64,000 bases of DNA from Paludibacter propionicigenes WB4 (GTDB lineage Bacteria; Bacteroidota; Bacteroidia; Bacteroidales; Paludibacteraceae). Shown here one piece after another: positions 1-7,205 of the stretch (positions within the stretch are counted from its first letter, which is position 1; each line of letters opens with the position of its first letter). The position numbers and the translations under genes were made by a program. The notes below the pieces were generated by a model, which searched no databases, was not told the origin of the DNA, and saw nothing but the letters and a program-made list of their open reading frames with translations. Location: contig NC_014734.1 of the NCBI RefSeq assembly GCF_000183135.1, positions 930,001-994,000 of the forward strand, read 5' to 3'.

Positions 1-56
1 TCATAAAACTCAACATGCATGTCACCTTTTTCAGTAATAATTTTCGCTGTTTTCAT
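1..56 (-). CDS. Peptidyl-prolyl cis-trans isomerase, cyclophilin type (5' end only)
   Basis: Only the first 18 codons are inside the window. They read MKTAKIITEKGDMHVEFY, the typical opening of a short cytosolic cyclophilin in Bacteroidetes (first beta strand, 'I T E K G D M x V E F Y'). The start is the ATG at 56-54 on the minus strand. No signal peptide is visible, so a cytoplasmic protein-folding role is inferred. The catalytic region lies outside the window, so the assignment rests on the N-terminus alone. Confidence 0.6.
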   Translation of the reverse strand, partial: MKTAKIITEKGDMHVEFY

Positions 57-273
57 TTTTATCTATTTATAATTGTTTTTTAGTTGGGGGTGCAAAGTTC
101 GTGATGTTTTTCGGCATTTCCAAACATCGGGGATCTTATTCGTTTTATTTAAAGAGTTACATCCACACAAACAGAGCATTAAACAATCAGCAGGATCTAA
201 TAAAACACCCCGTACCAACTAAATATTTCTTCCATATATATTAATCAAACCAAGATTATCTATTATATTTGTA

Positions 274-361
274 AACTACAGCATAAACATTTATACTGTA
301 CAGTATAAATGTTTATGCTGTACAGTTCATTTAGTTGAACTGTACAGCTCAATTATAAATT
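274..361. promoter_or_regulatory. Perfect 46-bp palindrome plus 22-bp-phased CTGTACAG sites
   Basis: Bases 277-322 form a perfect palindrome with its axis between 299 and 300. A second inverted repeat (13-bp arms 317-329 and 336-348, 6-base loop) overlaps it. The self-complementary octamer CTGTACAG occurs at 296, 318 and 340, exactly 22 bp apart, and a degraded fourth copy (AACTACAG) lies at 274. It sits 77-164 bp upstream of the HU-family gene in a gene-free stretch (57-437). Two-turn spacing suggests an operator array for a dimeric regulator; a cruciform or hairpin is the alternative. Function is inferred. Confidence 0.55.
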
Positions 362-437
362 ATACTGATCGTTTTGCTAATACTACCTTACCGCTTTCAT
401 AAAACATATTGTCCAATTACATAATTCGTTATCAGTA

Positions 438-836
438 ATGAGCATACAATACAAAATGATGGGGAAAAATGATAATATGAACCCCAAAGAATTAAAGAAA
501 AAAGGCTACTATCCTGTTGTAGTGCGTAAGCAAACAGTGGATATAAAGGGACTTGCCGAAAAAGCGGCACGACGCTGCAATTTGAGCAACTTTGAAATAG
601 AAATGGCTATAAAGGTTGCCTTAGAAGCTATACAAGACGAATTGCTGGACAGCAACAATGTTTGCCTGGAAGGCTTTGGAACATTTTCGTTGAAAGCAGA
701 AAGCCGGGATGTGGAAACTCCCGACGAACTCAGGGCTGAATCCATTTTCGTCAAGAAAATTTCATTTAAACATTCGCCTATCTTGCTTCAAAAAATGAAA
801 GCAGCCACCTTTGTAAAGTATAAAAACCTCAAATAA
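438..836 (+). CDS. HU-family DNA-binding protein (Bacteroidetes HU-like)
   Basis: This 132-residue basic protein matches the Bacteroidetes HU-like family. It opens MSIQYK, the usual opening of these proteins, which supports the ATG at 438 over the internal ATG at 477. The HU fold runs from about residue 35 to 120: helical part 'LAEKAARRCNLSNFEIEMAIKV', then the conserved turn 'VCLEGFGTFSLKAES', and a short C-terminal arm. Members bind and bend DNA as nucleoid or accessory proteins. It appears monocistronic and is preceded by the palindromic array at 274-361, which may control it. Confidence 0.8.
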   Translation: MSIQYKMMGKNDNMNPKELKKKGYYPVVVRKQTVDIKGLAEKAARRCNLSNFEIEMAIKVALEAIQDELLDSNNVCLEGFGTFSLKAESRDVETPDELRAESIFVKKISFKHSPILLQKMKAATFVKYKNLK

Positions 837-921
837 TTGTAAGCAGATCAAGTTGTTTTGGGAAAATCTTATATATTTGTCTGAAAAATTGAGCCACTTC
901 CATTACTAAATTTATACTATC

Positions 922-2346
922 ATGAACCACAGAATAAACCGCCTGCTCGTAAGCATATTGTTCGCATTAACCGTGATATCCCCTTTCGCTTCATTAGTCA
1001 CAGCTCAGAATTTCCCGAAAGTAAGAGTGGATGCCGACAAGCGTAATTTTGTGAGTCCGGCTATCGAACGGAAAATTACACAGATACAATCGGTCATTAA
1101 AGATCCGGAGCTGGCGTGGATGTTTGGCAATTGCTTTCCCAATACACTCGACCGCACAGTGACTTTTACGCAAAAAAACGGTAAGCCGAATACCTTTGTT
1201 ATCACCGGCGATATTTATGCCATGTGGCTCCGCGACTGTTCGGCACAGGTTTGGCCTTATATGCCTTACATGAAAGAAGATCCTTCACTGCAACAACTTA
1301 TTGCCGGAGTGATTAATCGTCAGGCTGAATCAGTATTGATTGACCCCTATGCCAATGCGTTTAATATGAACAAAGAAGGCGGCATGTGGATGAGCGATAA
1401 TACCCAAATGCGCCCCGAACTGCATGAGCGCAAATGGGAAGTAGACGGTCTGTGTTATGTTATCCGGTTGGGGTACCGTTACTGGAAACTGACCGGTGAT
1501 ACTTCCAGCTTTGACAGCCGCTGGCTGGATGCTATGAAGCTGATTGTAAAAACGTTTAAAGAACAGCAACGCAAAACCAATCAGGGTCCATACAGCTTTA
1601 TGCGTCGGACTGAAAGGGCTATTGATACGCAGTTTGGCAACGGATTCGGCAATCCCGTTCGCCCTACGGGAATGATTTGCTCCGCCTTTCGTCCGTCCGA
1701 CGATGCTACCATCTACGGCTACTTGGTTCCGTCCAACTGTTTCGCCGTAGTATCGCTCCGCCAGCTATCGGAAATGGTGAAAAGCATCAAACAAGATAAA
1801 GCTTTTGCCAATGAATGCACTGCTCTGGCTGCCGAAGTAGATGCAGCTATAAAGAAATACGCCATTGTAAATCACCCGAAATACGGAAAAATATATGCTT
1901 TCGAAGTGGATGGTTACGGCAACTACCTGATGATGGACGATGCCAATGTGCCTTCTTTACTATCGCTGCCTTATCTGGGTTATACGTCCATCAATGATCC
2001 TGTTTACAAAAACACCCGTAAGTTTGTATGGAGCAACGATAACCCTTATTTCTATAAAGGCAAAGCAGGAGAAGGCATAGGTGGACCACACGTCGGGGTG
2101 GATATGATCTGGCCTATGTCTATCATTATGAAAGCGCTAACTTCAAACAATCCTGAAGAAATAGCTGCCTGCCTTAAAACGCTGAAGCAGACTCATGCCG
2201 GTACCGGTTTCATGCACGAGACATTCCACAAAAACGATCCCGCCAATTTTACCCGCTCGTGGTTTGCCTGGGCCAATACTTTGTTTGGCGAATTGCTTAT
2301 CAAAACAGAGAAAGAACATCCTGAGATTTTAAAGAGAGAATATTGA
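922..2346 (+). CDS. Secreted glycoside hydrolase family 125 exo-alpha-1,6-mannosidase
   Basis: This 474-residue protein has an N-terminal signal peptide (hydrophobic residues about 10-27, likely cleavage after 'VTA') and then one GH125 domain. The family-typical segment 'GDIYAMWLRDCSAQVWPY' is near residue 95 and 'EGIGGPHVGVDMIWPMS' near residue 388. Characterised GH125 enzymes are metal-independent inverting exo-mannosidases that remove alpha-1,6-linked mannose from host or fungal glycans. Location is probably periplasmic. A TATATTTG -7-like element at 872-879 precedes the ATG by about 43 bp. No other polysaccharide-utilisation genes are adjacent, so it seems to be a lone gene. Confidence 0.88.
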   Translation: MNHRINRLLVSILFALTVISPFASLVTAQNFPKVRVDADKRNFVSPAIERKITQIQSVIKDPELAWMFGNCFPNTLDRTVTFTQKNGKPNTFVITGDIYAMWLRDCSAQVWPYMPYMKEDPSLQQLIAGVINRQAESVLIDPYANAFNMNKEGGMWMSDNTQMRPELHERKWEVDGLCYVIRLGYRYWKLTGDTSSFDSRWLDAMKLIVKTFKEQQRKTNQGPYSFMRRTERAIDTQFGNGFGNPVRPTGMICSAFRPSDDATIYGYLVPSNCFAVVSLRQLSEMVKSIKQDKAFANECTALAAEVDAAIKKYAIVNHPKYGKIYAFEVDGYGNYLMMDDANVPSLLSLPYLGYTSINDPVYKNTRKFVWSNDNPYFYKGKAGEGIGGPHVGVDMIWPMSIIMKALTSNNPEEIAACLKTLKQTHAGTGFMHETFHKNDPANFTRSWFAWANTLFGELLIKTEKEHPEILKREY

Positions 2347-2420
2347 TTTTTAATAAGTTATATTCTCACTAAATTGAATTCGCAAATTCAATGGTTCACT
2401 TCAAATAAAACATAATCTTA

Positions 2421-2623
2421 GATTCCCGAAGGGAATCAATGTAAATAACCACGGGTGCAACCCGTGGCTAAAACATACAACTACGACAGAACCCTGAAAG
2501 GGTTCAATAACATTATTTTATTGTGATATTCAGCCCACTTCGGGGCTGAAGTTATATCTCGCTTTTCATCCCCCGGTTGCGCTTCACTTACCGGGGGCTA
2601 TTTACATTTAGCCACTCCGTGGC
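2421..2623. repeat. Cluster of six short GC-rich hairpins (REP-like)
   Basis: The 394-bp gap between the mannosidase and hcp has no gene. It carries six tight inverted repeats in about 200 bp: 2421-2437, 2449-2467, 2489-2505, 2529-2550, 2570-2597 and 2611-2623. Stems are 5-8 bp, for example CCACGGGT/ACCCGTGG and TTCAGCCC/GGGCTGAA. They are GC-rich islands in AT-rich DNA and resemble the dispersed intergenic palindromes common in Bacteroidetes genomes. Role unknown. Confidence 0.6.
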
Positions 2624-2681
2624 AATAAATAGTCTTTCAATTGACTCTTATAGTAGGGACTTATATAATATCTAATAATAA

Positions 2682-2720
2682 AATAAACCCTTCAGAATGA
2701 TTTATTCTGAAGGGTTTATT
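2682..2720 (-). terminator. Rho-independent terminator of hcp
   Basis: A perfect 17-bp stem (2682-2698 with 2704-2720) has a 5-base loop and a T-rich tail on the minus strand. It lies 21 bp after the hcp stop codon. Confidence 0.85.
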
Positions 2721-2740
2721 GCGTATAATGAGAAAAAAGA

Positions 2741-4402
2741 TTATGCCACTTCTACTTCGGGCAAGAACAACTTCATGTCTTCGTCCACGCTTCCGATCGG
2801 TGCGATTCCAAAGTTTTCAACAAGTACTTTAGCTACATTAGGCGACAGGAAAGCCGGTAATGTTGGACCGAGGTGAATGTTCTTCACTCCCAGATAAAGT
2901 AAAGCGAGTAATACAATTACTGCCTTTTGCTCGTACCAGGCAATATTATAAGCTATTGGCAGCTCGTTGATATCATTAAGTTCAAAAACTTCTTTGAGCT
3001 TCAAAGCAATCATTACCAACGAGTAACTATCGTTGCACTGTCCGGCATCGAGTACCCGTGGAATGCCACCTATATCACCCAACGGCAATTTGTTGTAACG
3101 ATACTTAGCACAACCTGCGGTTAGAATCACGGTGTCTTTCGGCAATTGTTCGGCAAATTCGGTATAATAACTACGACCTTTCATCCGACCATCACAACCT
3201 GCCATAACAAAGAATTTACGAATCGCTCCCGATTTTACGGCATCAACCACTTTATCGGCCAGGGCAAATACCTGCGCATGAGCAAATCCACCAACTATTT
3301 CGCCTGTTTCTATTTCTGTCGGAGCTCCACACTCTTTAGCATGGGCAATCAGTGCTGAAAAGTCTTTAGGTTGACCATTTTGTCCTTCTTCAATATGCTT
3401 GAAGCCGGGAAAGCCTGACGAACCTGTAGTATACACCCTGTCGGTATAGGTAGCTGTGCTTCTTGGTGGAACAATGCAGTTGGTGGTAAAGAGAATCACA
3501 CCGTTGAAAGTTTCAAAATCAGTTACCTGACTCCACCATGCACCGCCGTAGTTACCTACAAAGTGGCTATACTTTTTGAATGCCGGATAATAATTAGCCG
3601 GAAGCATTTCGCTGTGAGTGTATACGTCAACACCCGTTCCTTCGGTTTGTTTCAACAACTCTTCCATATCTTTCAGGTCGTGACCACTGATAAGAATACC
3701 CGGATTGTTACGAACCCCAAGGTTTACCTTCGTGATTTCCGGATTACCAAACGAAGTGGTATTGGCTTTATCAAGCAACGCCATGACGCTCACGCCATAT
3801 TTACCCGTTTCGAGTACCAAAGCAGTTAGCTCATCAGCCAAGAAAGCATCGTTGGTAGTAGCCACAAGCGCACGCTGAATAAACGGATGTACTTCGGCAT
3901 CATTGTACCCCAGGTTGTTAGCATGCTCAACATAAGCCGCCATCCCTTTCAAACCATAGATAACCAGTTCGCGAAGTGAGCGAACATCTTCATTTTCGGT
4001 AGCCAACACTCCTACTTCTTTGGCTATAAGCTCCATTTCGGCAGACGTAACAGCCGTCCAGGTAAGCAAGTCGGTTTTTTCGAGCTCTACCTTATTCTCC
4101 TGTAGAGTAGATTTCAGTTGAGCACGGAGTTTAAACCCATCGCGAATGCGATTCACAAAACGTTCGTAATCGAAATTAGCATTGGTGATAGTCATAAACA
4201 GACTGTCGGTGATAAAAAGATTGGCTTCCTCGTTCTCTATGTTCAACGTACGCAGAGCCTGAGTATAATGAGACAATCCTTTTAGTTGATAAATCAGTAA
4301 ATCCTGCAAAGCAGCTACTTCGGGTGTTTTTCCACAAACTCCCTTAATCTCGCATCCGGTACCTTTGGATGCTTCCTGGCATTGAAAGCAAAACATGTTC
4401 AT
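2741..4402 (-). CDS. hcp: Hybrid-cluster protein (hydroxylamine reductase / NO-detoxifying)
   Basis: At 553 residues this is a full-length class I Hcp. The N-terminal cluster cysteines are C5, C8, C17 and C23. Hybrid-cluster ligands can be recognised in 'ISGHDLKD', 'THSEMLP', 'TTNCIVPP', 'MAGCDGR', 'TAGCAKYR', 'GQCND' and 'WYEQKAV'. Hcp proteins reduce hydroxylamine in vitro and are tied to nitric-oxide detoxification in anaerobes; location is the cytoplasm. It is the last gene of a probable cupin / Fe-S protein / hcp operon. The heptad-repeat array at 4403-4440 touches its start codon and may affect translation. It ends at a strong terminator. Confidence 0.95.
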   Translation of the reverse strand: MNMFCFQCQEASKGTGCEIKGVCGKTPEVAALQDLLIYQLKGLSHYTQALRTLNIENEEANLFITDSLFMTITNANFDYERFVNRIRDGFKLRAQLKSTLQENKVELEKTDLLTWTAVTSAEMELIAKEVGVLATENEDVRSLRELVIYGLKGMAAYVEHANNLGYNDAEVHPFIQRALVATTNDAFLADELTALVLETGKYGVSVMALLDKANTTSFGNPEITKVNLGVRNNPGILISGHDLKDMEELLKQTEGTGVDVYTHSEMLPANYYPAFKKYSHFVGNYGGAWWSQVTDFETFNGVILFTTNCIVPPRSTATYTDRVYTTGSSGFPGFKHIEEGQNGQPKDFSALIAHAKECGAPTEIETGEIVGGFAHAQVFALADKVVDAVKSGAIRKFFVMAGCDGRMKGRSYYTEFAEQLPKDTVILTAGCAKYRYNKLPLGDIGGIPRVLDAGQCNDSYSLVMIALKLKEVFELNDINELPIAYNIAWYEQKAVIVLLALLYLGVKNIHLGPTLPAFLSPNVAKVLVENFGIAPIGSVDEDMKLFLPEVEVA

Positions 4403-4515
4403 AATGTATAATGATTAATTGTGAATGATAAATGATTAATTTTTTGTGATAAGAGCAGAATCGGGATGGTGAATAAAAGGCATTTATAATTTAGCATTAA
4501 TCATTCACCATTATT
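4403..4515. repeat. Inverted heptad-repeat array abutting the hcp start codon
   Basis: Five consecutive 7-base units beginning AAT (AATGTAT, AATGATT, AATTGTG, AATGATA, AATGATT) fill 4403-4437. An inverted partner at about 4496-4515 reads, on the other strand, AATGGTG AATGATT AATG. The array begins one base before the hcp ATG in the gap between the Fe-S gene and hcp. A transcript of this gap could fold into a long imperfect hairpin over the translation start. Confidence 0.5.
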
Positions 4516-5406
4516 TCACACCCACTCTTCTTTCAGCACATCGCCTCTGGTTCCTATAACAACCAATTTGACAGGAATCTTGCAACCCGATTCGGCAACG
4601 GCTTTTTGTGCCAGTCGGAACAGTCCTCCACAGCAGGGAACTTCCATAATTACAACTGTCAACGTATTGATTGTGGAATAGACAATCATGTTTTTCAGTT
4701 TCTCGACGTACATCTCCTGATTTGAGTCGAGTTTGGGACAAGCAATGGCTAGTATTTTACCCGTCAGAAAGCGATTATGAAAATCGGCAAAGCTATAGGC
4801 CACGCAATCTGCCGCCAACACTACGTCTGCGCCTCTAAAGTATCCTGCTTCCGGGTTCAGCAAATGAAGTTGTACCGGCCATTGGCGTAGTTGAGACGGC
4901 GACTGTACATCAGCTGAAGCCATCTTAAAAGCCTGTGGAGCAGCCGGAGCAAATGACATCTCACGACTTCCCGGGCAGCCACCACCATGACTGTGTTGCA
5001 CTGCCGATGCAGGTTTCGAAGCACAACCAGCTCCACTATGGTTATGCACCTGTGCAAAATCAATTTGAACACTATTGGCTCTCAGGTAGCTCACGCCTTG
5101 TTTTAAATATTCTATTTCGCCGTGATCTTTCAGATGTTTCAGGTGAGCAATGATGGTTTTCTCGCCCTTCGGAATCATGCGCTCAATGGTAGCAATTTCG
5201 TCATAAGCTTCGGCTTCACGTTCTTCAAGCGTGATAGCTCCTACCGGACAATCACCGATACAAGCCCCCAAGCCGTCGCAAAACAATTCGCTAACCATAC
5301 GGGCTTTACCATCTATCATCTGAAGTGCACCTTCATGGCAACCACTTACACAAGCTTCGCATCCATTGCAAAGATCTTCGTCTATTTTTATAATTGTTCG
5401 TTTCAT
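4516..5406 (-). CDS. Ferredoxin-domain Fe-S protein, probable Hcp redox partner
   Basis: This is a 296-residue protein. The N-terminal ferredoxin-like domain has one complete C-x2-C-x2-C-x3-C motif (C13, C16, C19, C23). The second motif, 'CDGLGACIGDCP' (C43, C49, C53), has Leu where the second cysteine is expected. Residues about 121-144 form a His/Cys-rich linker (HNH, C128, HSH, C144). The C-terminal 100 residues contain 'VPCCGG' and further cysteines. Homologues sit next to hcp in anaerobes and are thought to pass electrons to it; that role is inferred from context. The gene is flanked by repeat elements on both sides (5409-5516 and 4403-4515). Confidence 0.75.
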   Translation of the reverse strand: MKRTIIKIDEDLCNGCEACVSGCHEGALQMIDGKARMVSELFCDGLGACIGDCPVGAITLEEREAEAYDEIATIERMIPKGEKTIIAHLKHLKDHGEIEYLKQGVSYLRANSVQIDFAQVHNHSGAGCASKPASAVQHSHGGGCPGSREMSFAPAAPQAFKMASADVQSPSQLRQWPVQLHLLNPEAGYFRGADVVLAADCVAYSFADFHNRFLTGKILAIACPKLDSNQEMYVEKLKNMIVYSTINTLTVVIMEVPCCGGLFRLAQKAVAESGCKIPVKLVVIGTRGDVLKEEWV

Positions 5407-5408
5407 TT

Positions 5409-5516
5409 GACCCCTAACCCCTAAAGGGGAATTAAGTTAGTATTGTTTTATTTCTGTAATAGTTTATTCTTTATGTAGAAACTGCGTCTTAAAGCCCCTT
5501 TAGGGGTTTGGGGTTC
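5409..5516 (-). repeat. 108-bp element with terminal inverted repeats (element A, copy 1)
   Basis: The whole cupin / Fe-S intergenic space is this element. Its ends are inverted copies of about 21 bp: ACCCCTAACCCCTAAAGGGG at 5410-5429, and CCCCTTTAGGGGTTTGGGG at 5495-5513. It contains the block AGACGCAGTTTCT (5475-5487, minus strand), which recurs at 16231-16243. The element stops 2-3 bases before the Fe-S start codon. It has no coding capacity, and the structure resembles a MITE or ERIC-type intergenic repeat. Confidence 0.6.
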
Positions 5517-5517
5517 A

Positions 5518-5844
5518 TTATTTTATCATGGTCAGCAACATCTTAAACTGCTCAACAGCTACCACTGCATGCCGAACGTTGGCTGGCATAATAATACTTT
5601 CGCCCACGGCTAGCTCGAATGTTTTTCCATCAATAACTACCTCGCCTTTACCATCCAGAACCTGTACAATGGCGTCGAATGGTGCGGTATGTTCACTCAG
5701 AAATTCGCCTTTGTCAAAGGCAAACAGAGTCACGTTTCCACGTTCGTTTCTTATTATGATTTTGCTTACCACCGAACCTTCGGCATAAGCCACTTTATCT
5801 GTCATGCTGAATTTTTCAGCTGTAGGGAATGCTTTATTTTCCAT
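5518..5844 (-). CDS. Small single-domain cupin protein
   Basis: This 108-residue protein is one cupin beta-barrel. Motif 1 is 'GEFLSEHTAPFDAIVQVLDGKGEVVIDG' (about residues 46-73) and motif 2 'VGESIIMPANVRHAV' (about 81-95). The usual metal ligands are only partly kept (His52 and His93 visible), so metal binding is uncertain. Genes like this often accompany hcp in Bacteroidetes, possibly as a small-molecule sensor or stress protein; function is unproven. It is the first gene of the minus-strand operon. A CAAAAGTA element at 5905-5912 (TACTTTTG on the minus strand) is its likely promoter. Confidence 0.8.
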   Translation of the reverse strand: MENKAFPTAEKFSMTDKVAYAEGSVVSKIIIRNERGNVTLFAFDKGEFLSEHTAPFDAIVQVLDGKGEVVIDGKTFELAVGESIIMPANVRHAVVAVEQFKMLLTMIK

Positions 5845-5904
5845 TATCTTGAGTTTTTATTTGTTATCTGTCTGTTTCAACCATTGGTTGTATTAATTAT
5901 GCGG

Positions 5905-5974
5905 CAAAAGTATAGCCCGAAAAACAATAAATGTGTAACATCTGTTACACTCACAAAATTTGTTTGTATTTTTG
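5905..5974. promoter_or_regulatory. Divergent promoters with a shared Crp/Fnr-type operator
   Basis: The cupin-regulator gap has a minus-strand -7 element (5905-5912, TACTTTTG on that strand) and a plus-strand -7 element (TATTTTTG, 5967-5974). Between them, at 5933-5950, lies an 18-bp palindrome GTGTAACA-TC-TGTTACAC, which is the size and symmetry of a Crp/Fnr-family site. Neither promoter has a TTTG -33 box at normal spacing, which fits activator dependence. The regulator encoded next door is the obvious candidate ligand. Confidence 0.6.
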
Positions 5975-5994
5975 TGCATAAATAACTATCAAAC

Positions 5995-6663
5995 ATGAGC
6001 AAAATAGATCTATCAGCCTGCCCGGTGTGTAGTAAGATTAAAATTGAGAATGAAGAGGCTTTTCTGGAAGACTTAAAATACAGCATTAAAGCACATCCTA
6101 AAAATGAATTGATTATCAGGCAAGGAGATGTATGCGATGCCTTGTACATGCTTATGGTAGGCTCCGTAAAAACAGAAATGATTACCGATAATGGAAATGT
6201 ACTTGGCATTGAAATAATCAAAGCTCCACGCCCGTTGGCTCCGGCTTTTCTTTTCTCTGATAACAACCATTTTCCGGTCGATGTAACGTCGCTGGAAGAA
6301 GTAGAGATCATGAAGATACCAAAAGCGGAAATCTTGCGACTAATGACTACCAATTTGGATTTCATGTCGAGCTTTATGACTCATAATGCTAATCGCACGC
6401 AATTTCTGACCAATCGTCTGCAACTGCTTTCTATAAAAACCATAAAAGGAAAAATTGCCCATTTTTTACTCGAAAACTCTCCGGGTGAAGGAAAACCGTT
6501 TGAAATCAACCGTAATCAGACTGAGTTAGCCGATTTCTTCGGAGTAGCCAGACCATCGTTGGCCAGAAGTATTTCTGAAATGGTGCAGGAAGGTATCATC
6601 GAAGTCAACAAGAAAAAATATACCATACTCCATTCGAAAGCGTTACGCGAATTGCTGGTGTGA
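5995..6663 (+). CDS. Crp/Fnr-family transcription regulator (HcpR-like)
   Basis: This 222-residue protein has a cyclic-nucleotide-binding-like beta-roll (about 25-120), a dimerisation helix, and a C-terminal winged helix with 'NQTELADFFGVARPSLARSI' as the recognition motif (about 169-190). The N-terminus carries a CPVC pair (C9, C12) that could bind a metal or Fe-S cluster. Divergence from the cupin / Fe-S / hcp operon, with a palindromic site between them, points to an HcpR-type regulator of nitrosative-stress genes. That role is inferred from family and context. The ATG at 5995 follows a TATTTTTG promoter element by 20 bp. Confidence 0.8.
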   Translation: MSKIDLSACPVCSKIKIENEEAFLEDLKYSIKAHPKNELIIRQGDVCDALYMLMVGSVKTEMITDNGNVLGIEIIKAPRPLAPAFLFSDNNHFPVDVTSLEEVEIMKIPKAEILRLMTTNLDFMSSFMTHNANRTQFLTNRLQLLSIKTIKGKIAHFLLENSPGEGKPFEINRNQTELADFFGVARPSLARSISEMVQEGIIEVNKKKYTILHSKALRELLV

Positions 6664-6827
6664 ACAATATCTCCTCTTCAAATTTTTTTTCAAAAAAACT
6701 CACACGCTCACAAGACTATTTTTCAGCCAGATACACTTCTCAATTACAAGATCCGACGAACTTTTACATACATTAAAACCCGCAAAACACTTTCTCATTT
6801 CAGAAAAATGTACTACTTTTGCTCTCG

Positions 6828-7075
6828 CTTTGGTTTTAGTTCACGATTTCTCGTGAGCTGAATTAAAAGGGAAACAGGTGTAATTCCTGTACAGTCCCGC
6901 TGCTGTAAGCTCTTTAAACGTTTTGAACAACACTTTTGCCACTGAAATTCTCAGTAAGCAGTGAACAGTGAACAGTAAACAGTCCCATATAGACTGATAA
7001 CTGATAACTGATAACTGATAACTGAAATCGGGAAGGCGTTCAAAACGGGAGTAAGTCAGAAGACCTGCCAGACAA
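6828..7075 (+). promoter_or_regulatory. Cobalamin (AdoCbl) riboswitch, with an insertion
   Basis: The conserved core is clear: AAAAGGGAAACAGGTGTAAT then TCCTGTACAGTCCCGCTGCTG (6864-6905), and AAGTCAGAAGACCTGCC (7053-7069), the B12-box end. A TACTTTTG promoter element at 6814-6821 sets the transcript start near 6828. A peripheral stem CGTTTTGAAC (6919-6928) / GTTCAAAACG (7038-7047) encloses about 110 extra bases that hold a heptad-repeat hairpin. It precedes btuB by 130 bp and should reduce expression of the B12 uptake genes when cobalamin is plentiful. Confidence 0.92.
6952..7027 (+). repeat. Mirror heptad arrays inside the riboswitch
   Basis: Five units of CAGTnnn (6952-6986) face five units of ACTGnnn (6993-7027), with a 6-base centre. 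CAGT pairs with ACTG, so the RNA could form a ladder of 4-bp helices separated by 3-base internal loops (AAG, GAA, GAA, AAA against ATA). The unit length of exactly 7 is kept throughout both arms. Confidence 0.75.
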
Positions 7076-7205
7076 CAATCAATTTTCAGAAGCTTTCGAG
7101 GAAAAAGCGACGAAACATCAGCAAAAAACAACAATAATTTTGCCTTTGTGAGGTCATTTTCGGGAGCTATTTGATCGGTTTATTCATCGTCAAATAGTTA
7201 CAACT

